From: Cyanobacterium sp. Dongsha4
GTDB lineage: Bacteria > Cyanobacteriota > Cyanobacteriia > Cyanobacteriales > Cyanobacteriaceae
Direction: 5' to 3'
DNA length: 64,000 nucleotides
Assembly (NCBI RefSeq): GCF_036345015.1
Contig: NZ_CP084098.1
Location: 1,005,326 to 1,069,325 of the forward strand
Shown here: positions 63,602-64,000 of the stretch, piece after piece
How the letters are laid out: each line of letters starts with the position of its first letter
Position numbering within the stretch: the first letter of the stretch is position 1
Translations under genes and position numbers: made by a program
The notes under the pieces: model-generated
Seen by the model: only the letters and a program-made list of their open reading frames with translations
Databases searched by the model: none
What the model was told of the DNA's origin: nothing

Positions 63602-64000
63602 ATGATAAAAACAACTAATACAACTTGGATGGGTTTTTTATTAGCAATATCTACCGTTGCTTATTGCGGTTCATCCCATGCCACAACCCCAGATTCCATC
63701 AAAGAATCTTTAAACCCCCTAGAAAATCGCATTAGTCGTATAGCAGAGGTGTTGAAAGAAAGAGAAAAGCAACTACAACAAGAGGGAGAATCTGACAATA
63801 ATTTCACTTCTGACATGGATGATAACCTCATAGCAGGTGGTTGGGGAAATGGAAGAGGAGGCAGTTGGGTTGACAGCAATCGGGGTAGTTTTGTCAATAA
63901 TCGACGAGGTTGGGATAACTGGAGAGGTTGGGATGACTGGGGAAGATGGACAAATCGCTCTCCTTGGCGTAATGGTGGAGGTTTTCTCAATCGCCGTTAG
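63602..64000 (+). CDS. grrA: GrrA-like rSAM-modified cyclophane RiPP precursor
   Basis: I start at the ATG at 63602; an in-frame TTG lies six codons earlier. The 132-residue precursor has a hydrophobic leader (residues ~9-27) and a helical leader segment LENRISRIAEVLKEREKQL (41-59) typical of GrrA. A Gly/Arg/Trp-rich core spans 79-132. The core has eight aromatic-X-Asn/Asp motifs: W81-G-N, W89-V-D, F97-V-N, W104-D-N, W110-D-D, W116-T-N, W122-R-N and F128-L-N. Such motifs are cross-linked into three-residue cyclophanes in the GrrA/OscA family. The stop codon is the last codon of the window, so the expected GrrM radical SAM gene would lie beyond it. Confidence 0.85.
   Translation: MIKTTNTTWMGFLLAISTVAYCGSSHATTPDSIKESLNPLENRISRIAEVLKEREKQLQQEGESDNNFTSDMDDNLIAGGWGNGRGGSWVDSNRGSFVNNRRGWDNWRGWDDWGRWTNRSPWRNGGGFLNRR

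Overview
The window looks like chromosomal DNA of a low-GC unicellular cyanobacterium of the Cyanobacterium/Geminocystis type. This rests on photosynthesis-linked genes (light-dependent protochlorophyllide reductase, NDH-1 subunits NdhI/G/E, the proton-extrusion protein PxcA, a ferrochelatase with a C-terminal chlorophyll-binding helix), on frequent HIP1 octamers (GCGATCGC) and on AT-rich intergenic DNA packed with short tandem repeats. I see no rRNA, tRNA, CRISPR array or prophage. The organism assignment is an inference from gene content.

Layout. 1-9.5 kb: a small zinc-ribbon gene, an AI-2E-type permease, secreted proteins of unknown role, purN, a PD-(D/E)XK nuclease, thrB, a haem-binding Tll0287-like protein, a lipoprotein and nrdB. 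9.5-15 kb: a Ser/Thr kinase, a TnpB (IS200/IS605) element whose right end reaches into a glycosyltransferase gene, and a frameshifted Uma2 gene. 15-31 kb: housekeeping and cofactor genes (typA, chorismate lyase, panB, cbiX, a PRPP-synthetase-like gene with nadV, por, tyrA, a nitrilase-family hydrolase, a creatininase-family protein, a glutathionyl-hydroquinone reductase, hisA, rpsP-khpA) and a probable small RNA at 28.65-28.74 kb. 31-33.3 kb: an XRE regulator divergent from two related coiled-coil genes. 33.5-43.4 kb: pyk, then a two-partner-secretion operon (TpsB transporter, TPR protein, 1626-residue exoprotein ending in a CHAT protease domain). 43.7-54.6 kb: icd, hypD, maf, a broken YoeB toxin, a Rieske protein, hemH, ndhI-G-E. 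54.8-64 kb: a fused nuclease-methyltransferase, aroB, a sulfide:quinone reductase-like enzyme, pxcA, rpmI-rplT, and at the very end a GrrP-like binding protein with a GrrA-like RiPP precursor that carries eight aromatic-X-Asn/Asp motifs.

How the pieces fit. Most genes are single or in two- to three-gene groups, as is common in cyanobacteria. Clear cooperating sets are TpsB/TPR/TpsA-CHAT (export of a caspase-like protein), GrrP/GrrA (precursor and partner of a radical-SAM-modified peptide, with the expected modifying enzyme lying beyond the window), the PRPP-synthetase-like/NadV pair (NAD salvage or a related route), the XRE/coiled-coil trio, and NdhI/G/E.

The other strong theme is small mobile DNA. 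One family with ACCTGAGTTCG inverted ends and 6-7 bp direct flanking repeats is present in at least three copies, one nested inside a larger element with CAGGGCTGTTTCA ends. Several repeats have entered coding sequence or lie at gene ends: in purN, in the CHAT gene, in the methyltransferase gene, and at the stop codons of hypD, hisA and the glycosyltransferase.
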